Assembly (NCBI GenBank): GCA_020442965.1
Contig: JAGRJB010000367.1
Span: forward strand, 1-6,384
Direction of reading: 5' to 3'
Length of the DNA stretch: 6,384 nucleotides
Source: Pseudomonadales bacterium
GTDB taxonomy: Bacteria; Pseudomonadota; Gammaproteobacteria; Steroidobacterales; Steroidobacteraceae
In this document: piece after piece, positions 1 to 6,280 of the stretch
How positions within the stretch are numbered: the stretch's first letter is position 1
How the letters are laid out: the number at the start of each line of letters is the position of its first letter
Position numbers and translations under genes: made by a program
Notes under the pieces: model-generated
What the model was told of the DNA's origin: nothing
Seen by the model: the letters and a program-made list of their open reading frames with translations, nothing else
Databases searched by the model: none

Positions 1-1
1 C

Positions 2-280
2 AAGGCGTTCCTGCGCTACCACGATGCTAACAACTGGCCCGAGCTGCGCGAGGCGCTGCGGCGTATGGGTCGCGCGGATCTCATCGGCAGCGGCAAGCAT
101 CAGCTGATCCCGGCCTGGCAGCCAGCGGGCACTGGGCGGGGAGCGGCGTCGTCACAGTCGCTGCAAGGGATGAGGGCAACCGCACACCCGTTTCGTACCC
201 AACATACCGGCTTGCCGCGGGCACCTGCGGCGCCGCGTCGCAAGACACCCGCTCGATCACGCCGAGGTAAAGATGACTGA
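2..280 (+). CDS. ygiQ: YgiQ family radical SAM protein, C-terminal fragment
   Basis: This is the last 92 codons of a gene that begins outside the window; it is open from base 2 and stops at TGA 278-280. The first 41 or so residues resemble the conserved C-terminal region of YgiQ-type radical SAM proteins (UPF0313): KAFLRYHD, an NWPELREALRRMGRADLIG stretch, then GKHQLIP. After the IPAWQP motif, about 50 residues form a low-complexity tail rich in Ala, Pro, Arg and Thr with a basic end (RRKTPARSRRGKDD), as many members carry. The radical SAM CxxxCxxC domain would lie upstream and cannot be checked. The function of the family is not well established. The stop overlaps the start of the transaldolase gene by 8 bp, so the two are probably co-transcribed. 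Identification rests on memory of the family motif. Confidence 0.8.
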   Translation, partial: KAFLRYHDANNWPELREALRRMGRADLIGSGKHQLIPAWQPAGTGRGAASSQSLQGMRATAHPFRTQHTGLPRAPAAPRRKTPARSRRGKDD

Positions 281-1385
281 CAATCCACTACTCAAGCTGC
301 GGCAATTGGGCCAGCAAGTCTGGCTCGACGACATCCGTCGCGAACTCTTCAGAACCGGCGAACTCGCACGCTTGATCCACGACGATGGTCTCGCCGGACT
401 TACGTCGAATCCGGCGATTTTCGCCAAGGCGATCGAAGAAACTGACGACTACCAATCGGATATTCTGTCGGCGCACGCCTCGGCCAGCGCGGAGACGGTC
501 TATGAGGGACTGGCAATTGCCGATGTGCGAGCTGCGGCTGACGCATTCGCGGCGACCTATCGCGAAACGGACGGAGTCGGCGGCTATGTCAGTCTGGAAG
601 TGTCGCCACATCTGGCGCGTGATACACAAGGCACGATCGCCGCAGCCAAACGCCTGTGGGATGCTGTCGCACGCCGCAACTTGATGATCAAGATCCCAGC
701 GACCGCGGAGGGTTTGCCGGCCATTCAGCGCTCCATCGCGGCCGGCATAAACATCAACATTACGCTGATTTTCTCGGTCGCACGCTACGAACAGGTCTTT
801 GATGCGTTCGCCGCAGGCATGGCAGAGCGTGTGCAATCAGGACAGCCGGTCGAACGCATCGCATCCGTCGCGAGCTTCTTCATCAGCCGTATCGATACCC
901 TGGTCGATGGCATGCTGGTCGAGAAGATCAAGAAAGGCGATGCCGCCGTTGAACGACTGTCCGGAACCGCCGGTATCGCCAGCGCGGGCGCTGCCATGCG
1001 CGTGTACCGCGACTGCATCGCCAAGCCCGCATGGCAAGAACTCGCGCGGGCGGGCGCCCGACCGCAACAGTTGTTATGGGCGTCGACTTCGACCAAGAAT
1101 CCCGCGTACAGCGATATCAAATACATCGAGGGGCTGATCGCGCCGGACACTATCAACACGATTCCGCCGCAGACCCTTGCGGCTTATCGCGACCACGGCG
1201 ATCCCAAGGTTCGGATCGACGATGCGGTGCGAGACGCGCCTCGGGTCATGGCAGCTCTCGCCGACCGCGGCATCCATATGAACGAGGTCGCGGACGAACT
1301 CGAGGCCGAAGCGCTGAAGAAGTTCAGTGAACCGTTCGACAAGCTGCTGGCAGTGATTGACAAGGCCCGCAAGGCGCGGACGTAG
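273..1385 (+). CDS. tal: transaldolase, long (370-residue) form
   Basis: Transaldolase of the non-oxidative pentose phosphate pathway; it moves a dihydroxyacetone unit between sedoheptulose 7-phosphate and glyceraldehyde 3-phosphate in the cytosol. The 370-residue length and the LGQQVWLDDIRRELF opening match the long subfamily typified by mycobacterial and cyanobacterial enzymes, rather than E. coli TalB (about 317). Visible active-site elements: Asp19 in VWLDD, Asn46 in LTSNPAIF, Glu109 in VSLEV, the Schiff-base lysine Lys140 in NLMIKIPAT, Asn162/Thr164 in NINITLIFS, and Ser201 and Arg206 in SFFISRID. The late TSTKNP motif (about 272-277) is also typical. The ATG at 273 is preceded by GAGG at 264-267 with a 5-nt spacer and overlaps the upstream stop by 8 bp. 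In many bacteria this form is followed by or fused to glucose-6-phosphate isomerase; here it is not, since the next gene is convergent. Confidence 0.95.
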   Translation: MTDNPLLKLRQLGQQVWLDDIRRELFRTGELARLIHDDGLAGLTSNPAIFAKAIEETDDYQSDILSAHASASAETVYEGLAIADVRAAADAFAATYRETDGVGGYVSLEVSPHLARDTQGTIAAAKRLWDAVARRNLMIKIPATAEGLPAIQRSIAAGININITLIFSVARYEQVFDAFAAGMAERVQSGQPVERIASVASFFISRIDTLVDGMLVEKIKKGDAAVERLSGTAGIASAGAAMRVYRDCIAKPAWQELARAGARPQQLLWASTSTKNPAYSDIKYIEGLIAPDTINTIPPQTLAAYRDHGDPKVRIDDAVRDAPRVMAALADRGIHMNEVADELEAEALKKFSEPFDKLLAVIDKARKART

Positions 1386-1402
1386 CGCGGCTCGAATCAG
1401 TT

Positions 1403-1440
1403 TGATCGCGGCTTCGTCCAGATATTTGCGACGGCGATCA
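1403..1440. terminator. possible weak hairpin between convergent genes
   Basis: The 71-bp gap between the transaldolase stop and the convergent exporter stop holds an inverted repeat, TGATCGC at 1403-1409 and GCGATCA at 1434-1440. An inner CGTC/GACG pair (1415-1418 and 1430-1433) could extend the stem with a 5-nt bulge. The position suits a shared terminator, but there is no T-tract on either side, so it is not a canonical intrinsic terminator. Confidence 0.25.
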
Positions 1441-1456
1441 GCGCCTTAGTCAGGAT

Positions 1457-2227
1457 TCAGGCGCGCAAGGCGCGTGACCCCGATTCCGCAAGAATCGCGA
1501 TGGCGAGGACGATCAGCGCGATCGCGAAGATTCTTCGCAGCACAGCTTGGGGGAGACGGCTTGCAAGACGCTGGCCCAACAGGCCGCCCGCGATGCCGAT
1601 CGCCGTGAGAATCGCGAGTGTGTTCCAATCCAAGGATCCGGCGAGGCGAGTCGCATGTGCGGCGAAACCGACGGCGCTATTGAGCGTGATGATCGCGAGT
1701 GACGTTCCGATCGCACGATGCAGATCGAGTCGCGTGACCGCGACCAGCGCCGGGACGATCAAAAAGCCACCGCCGACCCCGACTAGCCCGGTGATCGCAC
1801 CTACCCCGAGGCCAGCGGCTATCTGCTTGGGCAGTGTTCCGCGGGTGCCTGCGGCATCCTGCGTCGTCGTACGACTGCTTAGCATGATCGCAGCGGCTGT
1901 GGTCATGACGAGCGCGAACAGTATCAGCTGAATGGACCCTGGGATCCACGCGCTTGTCCAAGCGCCGATCCAGGTACCTAACATTCCCGGCAATCCGAAC
2001 GCCAGAATGGCTGCGACATCCAACGCTCGGCGGCGCAGGTAGCCGAGCGAGCTCGTCAATGCGATGACGCCAACGACCAACAGCGAACCGGCGATCGCAT
2101 GTTTCTCATCTTGTCCGACGAGATAGACGAGCACGGGTACGGTCAGGATCGAGCCACCTGAGCCCAGGAGCCCGAGCGACAGGCCAATCGCAAGTGCGCC
2201 GGGCCACGCGAGCAAGGGCAAGGTCAT
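1457..2227 (-). CDS. TauE/SafE family membrane protein, probable sulfite exporter
   Basis: A 256-residue, almost wholly hydrophobic protein with about eight predicted transmembrane segments by eye, typical for TauE/SafE (formerly DUF81). The two halves carry the family's repeated glycine-rich motif: GLLGSGGSILTVPVLVYL at about 19-36 and GLVGVGGGFLIVPALV at about 146-161. Members export or import sulfite, sulfoacetate and other small organosulfur anions across the inner membrane. Substrate cannot be read from sequence alone. However, the gene is divergently paired with a persulfide dioxygenase, whose product is sulfite, and members of this family occur with such enzymes in BigR/SqrR-type operons; sulfite export is therefore the best guess. 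The ATG at 2227 lies 6 nt after a TATACT box and has no Shine-Dalgarno, suggesting a leaderless transcript. The stop is TGA at 1459-1457. Confidence 0.85.
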   Translation of the reverse strand: MTLPLLAWPGALAIGLSLGLLGSGGSILTVPVLVYLVGQDEKHAIAGSLLVVGVIALTSSLGYLRRRALDVAAILAFGLPGMLGTWIGAWTSAWIPGSIQLILFALVMTTAAAIMLSSRTTTQDAAGTRGTLPKQIAAGLGVGAITGLVGVGGGFLIVPALVAVTRLDLHRAIGTSLAIITLNSAVGFAAHATRLAGSLDWNTLAILTAIGIAGGLLGQRLASRLPQAVLRRIFAIALIVLAIAILAESGSRALRA

Positions 2228-2233
2228 GCTTGC

Positions 2234-2262
2234 AGTATATACGTAGTTGCTAGATTAGCGAA
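2234..2262 (-). promoter_or_regulatory. putative leftward promoter of the TauE/SafE gene
   Basis: Read on the minus strand, TATACT (2239-2234) matches five of six -10 positions. With a 17-bp spacer, TTCGCT (2262-2257) is a weak -35 element (three of six). Only GCAAGC (2233-2228) separates the -10 from the ATG at 2227, so transcription would start at or next to the A of the start codon. The -35 falls inside the palindrome at 2254-2269. Confidence 0.5.
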
Positions 2263-2274
2263 AGCTAATATACT
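2247..2274 (+). promoter_or_regulatory. putative rightward promoter of the persulfide dioxygenase gene
   Basis: TTGCTA (2247-2252, four of six -35 matches) and TATACT (2269-2274, five of six -10 matches) are spaced by 16 bp. Six bases, TATCCG, separate the -10 from the ATG at 2281, placing the expected start of transcription at the start codon. No Shine-Dalgarno sequence is present, as expected for a leaderless message. The 16-bp spacer is almost exactly filled by the ATTAGC-GAAA-GCTAAT palindrome, so a protein bound there would block RNA polymerase. Confidence 0.6.
2251..2272. promoter_or_regulatory. AT-rich palindromic operator candidate, ArsR/BigR type
   Basis: ATTAGC (2254-2259) and GCTAAT (2264-2269) form a perfect inverted repeat around GAAA. 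Extending outward to 2251 and 2272 adds two matches and one mismatch per arm (TAG against ATA). The site lies in the rightward -35/-10 spacer and over the leftward -35, so one repressor could control both genes. ArsR/SmtB-family regulators, including the sulfide-responsive BigR/SqrR group that controls persulfide dioxygenase and TauE genes elsewhere, bind AT-rich interrupted palindromes of this kind. The assignment to that family is inferred from the flanking genes; no regulator gene is in the window. Confidence 0.55.
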
Positions 2275-2280
2275 TATCCG

Positions 2281-3174
2281 ATGGTATCAAGTACTGCGTC
2301 TGATCCGTTGCTGTGGCACTTCTTCGATCCGGCCACGTCGACCTTCACCCATATCGTCGCCTGCCCACGCACGCGTCGCGCGGCGGTTATCGATCCGGTC
2401 CACGATTTCGAGCCCAGATCGGCGCGCTTCAGCACTCATTCTGCTGATCAGGTCATGTCGCTGATTCGCGATGAAAGCCTGGTGCTGGAGTGGATTCTCG
2501 AGACCCATGCGCATGCCGATCACGTATCCGCAGCTCCGCTGCTGCAGGAGGCGCTCGGTGGCAAGATCGGTATCGGTGAGGGGATTCGCGCAGTACAGCG
2601 AACTTTCTCATCGGTTTTCGATCTGGATACGAGCTTTCGCAGCGACGGATCGCAATTCGATCGATTGTTCTTGAGCGGGGACCAGTTTCGCCTGGGCGAG
2701 TTGGCCGTCGAAGTCTTGTCGACGCCGGGACACACGCTCGACAGCATCGCCTACCTGGTCGGCAAGCACGCTTTCATCGGCGATACATTGTTTCCCCCTG
2801 AGTACGGTACCGCGCGCTGCGACTTCCCCGGCGGTGACGCAGGGACACTCTATGACACGATCCAGACCCTGCACCAGTTGCCAGCCGAGACGCTACTGCA
2901 CTTCTGTCACGACTATCCCAGCGATGGCAGCGAACCAACCGAGCAGGTAACGGTTGCGCGCTCCCGTAGCACGAATGTTCATTGCAATGTCGCGACGACC
3001 CGTCGGGAATTCGTGACATTGCGGCAAGCACGCGACGAAACTCTCGCTAGTCCGCAGCTCCTGATCCCAGCGGTGCAGCTCAACATTGCGGCCGGGCGCC
3101 TGCCCGCGCCGGCTCACAATGGCGTCGTCTATCTCAAGACGCCGATCAACGTAATAGGCAGGCCAGTGGGCTGA
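2281..3174 (+). CDS. persulfide dioxygenase, ETHE1/Blh-type MBL-fold protein
   Basis: A 297-residue metallo-beta-lactamase-fold protein. The metal motif THAHADH is at 75-81, with His151 in STPGHTLDS, Asp168 in FIGDTLF and His210 in FCHDYP. By comparison with human ETHE1, whose single iron is held by two His and one Asp, the ligands here should be His76, His151 and Asp168. The GTARCDFPGGDAGTLYDTI stretch (176-194) and the C-terminal part (about 215-290) resemble the Blh enzymes of BigR operons more than glyoxalase II. The expected reaction oxidises glutathione persulfide with O2 to sulfite and glutathione in the cytosol. No rhodanese or DUF442 domain is fused. The ATG at 2281 has no Shine-Dalgarno and abuts the predicted transcription start. 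The next in-frame Met (59) lies within the fold, and only TTG/CTG at codons 10-11 are plausible alternatives. The gene ends 7 bp from the convergent DUF423 gene. Confidence 0.88.
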   Translation: MVSSTASDPLLWHFFDPATSTFTHIVACPRTRRAAVIDPVHDFEPRSARFSTHSADQVMSLIRDESLVLEWILETHAHADHVSAAPLLQEALGGKIGIGEGIRAVQRTFSSVFDLDTSFRSDGSQFDRLFLSGDQFRLGELAVEVLSTPGHTLDSIAYLVGKHAFIGDTLFPPEYGTARCDFPGGDAGTLYDTIQTLHQLPAETLLHFCHDYPSDGSEPTEQVTVARSRSTNVHCNVATTRREFVTLRQARDETLASPQLLIPAVQLNIAAGRLPAPAHNGVVYLKTPINVIGRPVG

Positions 3175-3181
3175 CGAGCGT

Positions 3182-3595
3182 TCAACGATTCCGAAATATA
3201 ACGACCGCCACGAGCACCCATGCCAGCATCAACAACGAGCCGCCGACTGGCGCCAATGCAATGACTGCGCGCGGTGCGCCAAAGGTCAGTAGGTAGATGC
3301 TGCCGCAAAATAGTACCAGCCCGATCACGACAACCCAAGCGGCAGTTGTCAGGAGCTTCGACGTCAGATCGCGCATCAAGAGCGCGATGCCGAACAGGCC
3401 GAGCGAGTGGAAAAATTGGTAGGTCACGCCGGTCTCGAAGGACTTGAGGCGATCGGGTGTCAGGCGCGGCGTGAGTGCATGCGTGCCGAACGCGCCGAGC
3501 GCGGTCGCGATCGCCACCGACACAGCGGCGATGCCAAGGAATCGCCGGGCGCCAGAGGACATGGGAGAGTTGAGCGCTTGCATCACAGCCTGCAT
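3182..3595 (-). CDS. DUF423 family small membrane protein
   Basis: A 137-residue protein with four hydrophobic segments, matching DUF423 (E. coli YgdD type) in size and motifs: LGAFGTHAL after the first segment, ETGVTYQFFHSLGLFGIALL in the second, LFCGSIYLL in the third and PVGGSLLMLAWVLVA in the fourth. Function is unknown across the family. The start is uncertain. ATG codons lie at 3595, 3583 and 3562; the second has a weak AGG at 5 nt, and family members usually begin only a few residues before the RRFLGIAAV stretch, so 3583 is about as likely as 3595. It lies 44 bp downstream of the TolC-like gene on the same strand and may be the last gene of that operon, or it may use its own weak TATAGT -10 box (3627-3622). 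Confidence 0.85.
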   Translation of the reverse strand: MQAVMQALNSPMSSGARRFLGIAAVSVAIATALGAFGTHALTPRLTPDRLKSFETGVTYQFFHSLGLFGIALLMRDLTSKLLTTAAWVVVIGLVLFCGSIYLLTFGAPRAVIALAPVGGSLLMLAWVLVAVVIFRNR

Positions 3596-3596
3596 T

Positions 3597-3623
3597 CTAG
3601 GCGGTTGTAGCGCGCCTGGCCAC
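3597..3623 (-). CDS. possible 8-codon leader peptide before the DUF423 gene
   Basis: On the minus strand, GGAGG (3632-3628) is followed after 4 nt by a GTG codon (3623-3621) that opens an eight-codon frame, VARRATTA (initiator V read as M), closed by TAG at 3599-3597. The stop lies one base before the ATG of the DUF423 gene at 3595, which itself lacks a good ribosome site. The arrangement could bring ribosomes to that ATG by termination-reinitiation. Such short frames arise easily by chance, so this is tentative. Confidence 0.2.
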   Translation of the reverse strand: MARRATTA

Positions 3624-3646
3624 TATACCTCCGGTACCACTACAAC
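3604..3646. repeat. 7-bp inverted repeat around the TolC-like stop codon
   Basis: GTTGTAG (3604-3610) and CTACAAC (3640-3646) are exact reverse complements separated by 29 bases; the second arm contains the TAG stop of the TolC-like gene. No T-run follows, so it is not a clear intrinsic terminator. It spans most of the gap to the DUF423 gene and could form a weak stem in the transcript. Confidence 0.3.
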
Positions 3647-4983
3647 TCCCCAACGGCGCGCTGCAGGGTGAGGCGCGCCAGCGCAGCGTCAAGCACAGCG
3701 TCGCTCGCGTTGTTGTTGGCAGCAACGCGTAGCGCAATTGCTTCCAGTACCTGGGTATTCGTTGCAAGGCCGGCGCCATACAGCTCGCGGCTGAGCCGCA
3801 GATTCTCTTCGCTTTCGGCGACCGCTTCCTTGCTCGCTGTGACGCGCGCCTCGGCTTCCTGCACGCCTAACCACGCGGCTCTTACCTCGTACTCGATCGC
3901 ACTCTTCAGATCATCGAGACGGTGCGAGTACGCCTGGCTTGCACGGCGCAGTCCCGCAGCCCGATTGCGTGCCTGGCCGCCATCAAACAGATTCCACTTC
4001 AGGCCGACACCAATCGAGGAGAAATCCTGTCGATCGAGGATCGTGTTCTCGAGATAGTTGTAGCCACCGACAAGTGCGATCTGCGGCAGCTGCCGACCCC
4101 ATTCGGCACGCGCCTGGGCTGCGAGCGCGTCGGACTGCGCCTGCAGACCTGCAATCTCGTTGCGCGCCGCTAACGCGTTCGCGACGAGCGTCTCCACCGG
4201 TTCGCTTGCTAGCGCAGCACCGACATTGCCGGTGCTGCCCAGGTCGGCATCGAGCGTTGGCTCATCCATCGCTGGCGCGCCGACCTTGCGATTGTAAGTC
4301 ACGTAGGCCAGACGTACCGCGATGTCCGCACGCAGTCGCTGCTGCTCGGCGTTGGCCAGCGCCACGCGGGCCGCTAACAGGTCGCTCTGCGCTACGGCTT
4401 GAGCGTCGACCATGACTTGCGCATCGTTGACCTGCGCACGCAGGCTCACGGCGCTGGCCGCGGCGGCCTTGAGCGCACGCTGAGCGCGCAGCACCGCAAT
4501 GTAGTTACGCGCGACTTCGAGCTTCAGGTCGGTGAGCGCAGTCGATTGCCGCGCGGTCGCGCCGCGTGCCGCCTGACGCGCAGCGTCGATGCCCGCGGAG
4601 ATGCTGCCGCCTGCATACAATGCCTGCGTGACCTGAGCGAAGGCCATGACACTATCGTCGTTGTCAAAGAACCGTGGTGAGCGAAAAACGAACTCAGGGG
4701 TCGTCACATCAAGCGCTGGCGCATCGCTGTAGCGTGTGTAGGTGGCGCCAGACTCGAGCTTCGGGAAGCGCGCTGCGCGCGCGGCGCGTTCATCTGCCGT
4801 GGCTGCTGCCGCATCCGCCGTCACGGCTGCAAGGATCGGGTCGTTAGCGATCGCACGCGCCCATGCTTGTTCGAGCGTTTCCGGGCCGGCCAGCGCGGCC
4901 ATCGGCAGCAGGCCGCTGCTGCAGCCTAGAGCCAGGACAGCAAACCGCGCGACTCCTCCGGTCCGGCGGCGACGCTCACTCAC
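3640..4983 (-). CDS. TolC-like outer membrane efflux protein
   Basis: A 447-residue outer membrane factor of the TolC family, the trimeric channel that carries RND pump substrates across periplasm and outer membrane. Residues 1-32 form a signal peptide: RRRR n-region, hydrophobic core, predicted cut at ALA|GPETLEQAW. Two OEP repeats follow. The first has LYAGGSISAGIDAARQA (122-138) then a long helix LKLEVARNYIAVLRAQRAL (153-171). The second has NLFDGGQARNRAAGLRRA (331-348), then IEYEVRAAWLGVQEAEAR and the hallmark YGAGLATNTQVLEA (402-415). The start is GTG at 4983-4981, overlapping the TGA of the upstream SQR gene as GTGA, with GGAAG 7 nt before it. This implies translational coupling. Together with the RND permease fragment upstream it supplies two parts of a tripartite pump; the adaptor is not in view and may be encoded further upstream. 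Cys21 sits in a poor lipobox (ALGC), so lipidation is unlikely. Confidence 0.92.
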   Translation of the reverse strand: MSERRRRTGGVARFAVLALGCSSGLLPMAALAGPETLEQAWARAIANDPILAAVTADAAAATADERAARAARFPKLESGATYTRYSDAPALDVTTPEFVFRSPRFFDNDDSVMAFAQVTQALYAGGSISAGIDAARQAARGATARQSTALTDLKLEVARNYIAVLRAQRALKAAAASAVSLRAQVNDAQVMVDAQAVAQSDLLAARVALANAEQQRLRADIAVRLAYVTYNRKVGAPAMDEPTLDADLGSTGNVGAALASEPVETLVANALAARNEIAGLQAQSDALAAQARAEWGRQLPQIALVGGYNYLENTILDRQDFSSIGVGLKWNLFDGGQARNRAAGLRRASQAYSHRLDDLKSAIEYEVRAAWLGVQEAEARVTASKEAVAESEENLRLSRELYGAGLATNTQVLEAIALRVAANNNASDAVLDAALARLTLQRAVGEL

Positions 4984-6263
4984 TTATGCACTTCCTTGAG
5001 CGAAGCGATGCCGAGCGCCTTCAGTACGTACTTTTCGTAAACCGGTGCAATCGATCCGGTACGTATCTTACGCAGGAAGTACTTCTCAAACGCGATCTTG
5101 GCAAGGTGTACCCATTTGCCTTGTTTGGCCCAGGTGACGTTGCGCGGCGGTATCTGGGGTAACGCCACGAACGCTGCGCCCGTGTCGCCAAAGTCGGCGA
5201 TGCAGATCGCGTTCCACGTCCCCCTCGCCGTGGCGGGTTGACCGTTGATGTCCGCCGCAATGTTCTCGCAGATGGCGCTCACCATCGATTCGATCATGTA
5301 GCCTGTCTTCGGCGCGCCCGTTGCTACCGGTGTTACTTCGACCGGTGGGATCGCCACGCAGACCCCCGCAGAGAAGATGTTCGGATAGCGCTTGCTGCGC
5401 TGGTGTTCGTCGATGAGGACGAAGCCGCGCGGATTGCATAGCTCCGGGACGCCCGCTACTGCATCGACCCCTTTGAAGGCGGGCAGGATCATCGCGTAGC
5501 GGAATGGCAATTTGTGTTCCTTCTTCGGCTTGCCGTCGGCGTCGCACTCGCTGACGAGCATCTCGTCGGCCGCGATGCTGGCGACCTTCGCGTTGGTGAT
5601 CCACTTGATGTGCCGCTGGCGCAGTTCCGCCTCCATCAGGCCCTGGCTGTCGCCGACGCCACCCAAACCCATGTGTCCGATATACGGTTCGCTCGTCACG
5701 TAGGTCATCGGTACACGATCGCGAATCTTGCGTTTGCGTAAGTCGGCGTCGACGATCATCGCGAACTCGTATGCGGGGCCGAAACAACTCGCGCCCGCCG
5801 CCGCACCGACAACGATCGGGCCCGGATTCTCGATGAACTTCTGATAAGCGTCCCATGCGGTGAGCGAATGAGCTTGCGTGCAAATTGACTGGGAAAAGCC
5901 GCCGTTCGGTCCCATACCCGGCACTTCCTCGAATGCGAGCTTCGGTCCGGTGGTAATTACCAGGTAGTCGTAAGCCAGCTTCTCTTCGCCATCGATCGTC
6001 AGCGTGTTGGCGGGAGCGTCGATCGCCGATACTGTGCCCGTGCGCCAGGCGATACCCTTCGATTCGATCGGCGCACGCAATTCGACGCGTGTCTTTTCGA
6101 CGCTGCGCCAACCGACCGCAACCCAGGGATTCGATGGTGTGAACTCGAAGTAGGGCGTCGCGCCAATCAGCGTGACGTGATGCTCTTTGCCGAGTTTCTT
6201 GCGCAACTCATACGCTGCCGGTACACCGCCGACGCCAGCGCCGATGATTGCAATGTGAGCCAT
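4980..6263 (-). CDS. sqr: sulfide:quinone oxidoreductase
   Basis: A 427-residue flavoprotein that oxidises sulfide to sulfane sulfur (polysulfide or glutathione persulfide) and reduces membrane quinone. The N-terminal FAD-binding motif GAGVGG is at 8-13. All three redox cysteines of the family are present: Cys128 (QSICTQ), Cys160 (GASCFGPAYE) and Cys354 (NAICIADFGD). They align with Cys128, Cys160 and Cys356 of the Acidithiobacillus ferrooxidans enzyme, which it resembles from memory along its length. Phe392 and Tyr409 match that enzyme's quinone-site residues. The C-terminal segment WVHLAKIAFEKYFLRKI and YEKYVLKALGI looks like the amphipathic helices that seat SQR on the inner membrane. There is no signal peptide or heme motif, which argues against a flavocytochrome c subunit. 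The ATG at 6263 has AGGAG at 6275-6271 with a 7-nt spacer. It follows the RND permease stop by 17 bp and overlaps the TolC-like start by 4 bp. Confidence 0.93.
   Translation of the reverse strand: MAHIAIIGAGVGGVPAAYELRKKLGKEHHVTLIGATPYFEFTPSNPWVAVGWRSVEKTRVELRAPIESKGIAWRTGTVSAIDAPANTLTIDGEEKLAYDYLVITTGPKLAFEEVPGMGPNGGFSQSICTQAHSLTAWDAYQKFIENPGPIVVGAAAGASCFGPAYEFAMIVDADLRKRKIRDRVPMTYVTSEPYIGHMGLGGVGDSQGLMEAELRQRHIKWITNAKVASIAADEMLVSECDADGKPKKEHKLPFRYAMILPAFKGVDAVAGVPELCNPRGFVLIDEHQRSKRYPNIFSAGVCVAIPPVEVTPVATGAPKTGYMIESMVSAICENIAADINGQPATARGTWNAICIADFGDTGAAFVALPQIPPRNVTWAKQGKWVHLAKIAFEKYFLRKIRTGSIAPVYEKYVLKALGIASLKEVHK
4991..4997 (-). promoter_or_regulatory. ribosome binding site fixing the GTG start of the TolC-like gene
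   Basis: On the minus strand AAGGAAG (4997-4991) lies 7 nt before the GTG at 4983, inside the last codons of the SQR gene. It supports GTG as the true start; the signal peptide begins directly after it, and the next in-frame Met (28) is within the signal sequence. Confidence 0.65.
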
Positions 6264-6280
6264 GAGATTTCTCCTGATGG

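Noticed and set aside
288..836. 182-codon open frame on the minus strand opposite the transaldolase gene
   Set aside because: The transaldolase frame carries all active-site motifs and a ribosome site; the antisense frame has none and is a compositional shadow.
2281..3174. Glyoxalase II or generic metallo-beta-lactamase assignment for the dioxygenase gene
   Set aside because: The GTARCDFPGGDAGTLY segment, single-iron ligand pattern and C-terminal region fit ETHE1/Blh persulfide dioxygenases better, and the neighbouring genes agree.
3939..4415. 158-codon open frame on the plus strand opposite the TolC-like gene
   Set aside because: It is an Arg/Pro/Ala-rich shadow frame without recognisable domain or ribosome site.
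4919..4930. Possible lipobox (ALGC, Cys21) in the TolC-like signal peptide
   Set aside because: Position -3 is Ala and -2 is Leu, a poor lipobox, and the hydrophobic stretch continues to a good signal peptidase I site at Ala32.
5086..6111. 341-codon open frame on the minus strand
   Set aside because: It overlaps the SQR gene in another frame, is rich in Arg, His and Gly as GC-rich shadow frames are, and shows no family motif.
4980..6263. Flavocytochrome c sulfide dehydrogenase flavoprotein as an alternative to SQR
   Set aside because: There is no export signal and no adjacent cytochrome c subunit, while all three SQR cysteines and the C-terminal membrane helices are present.
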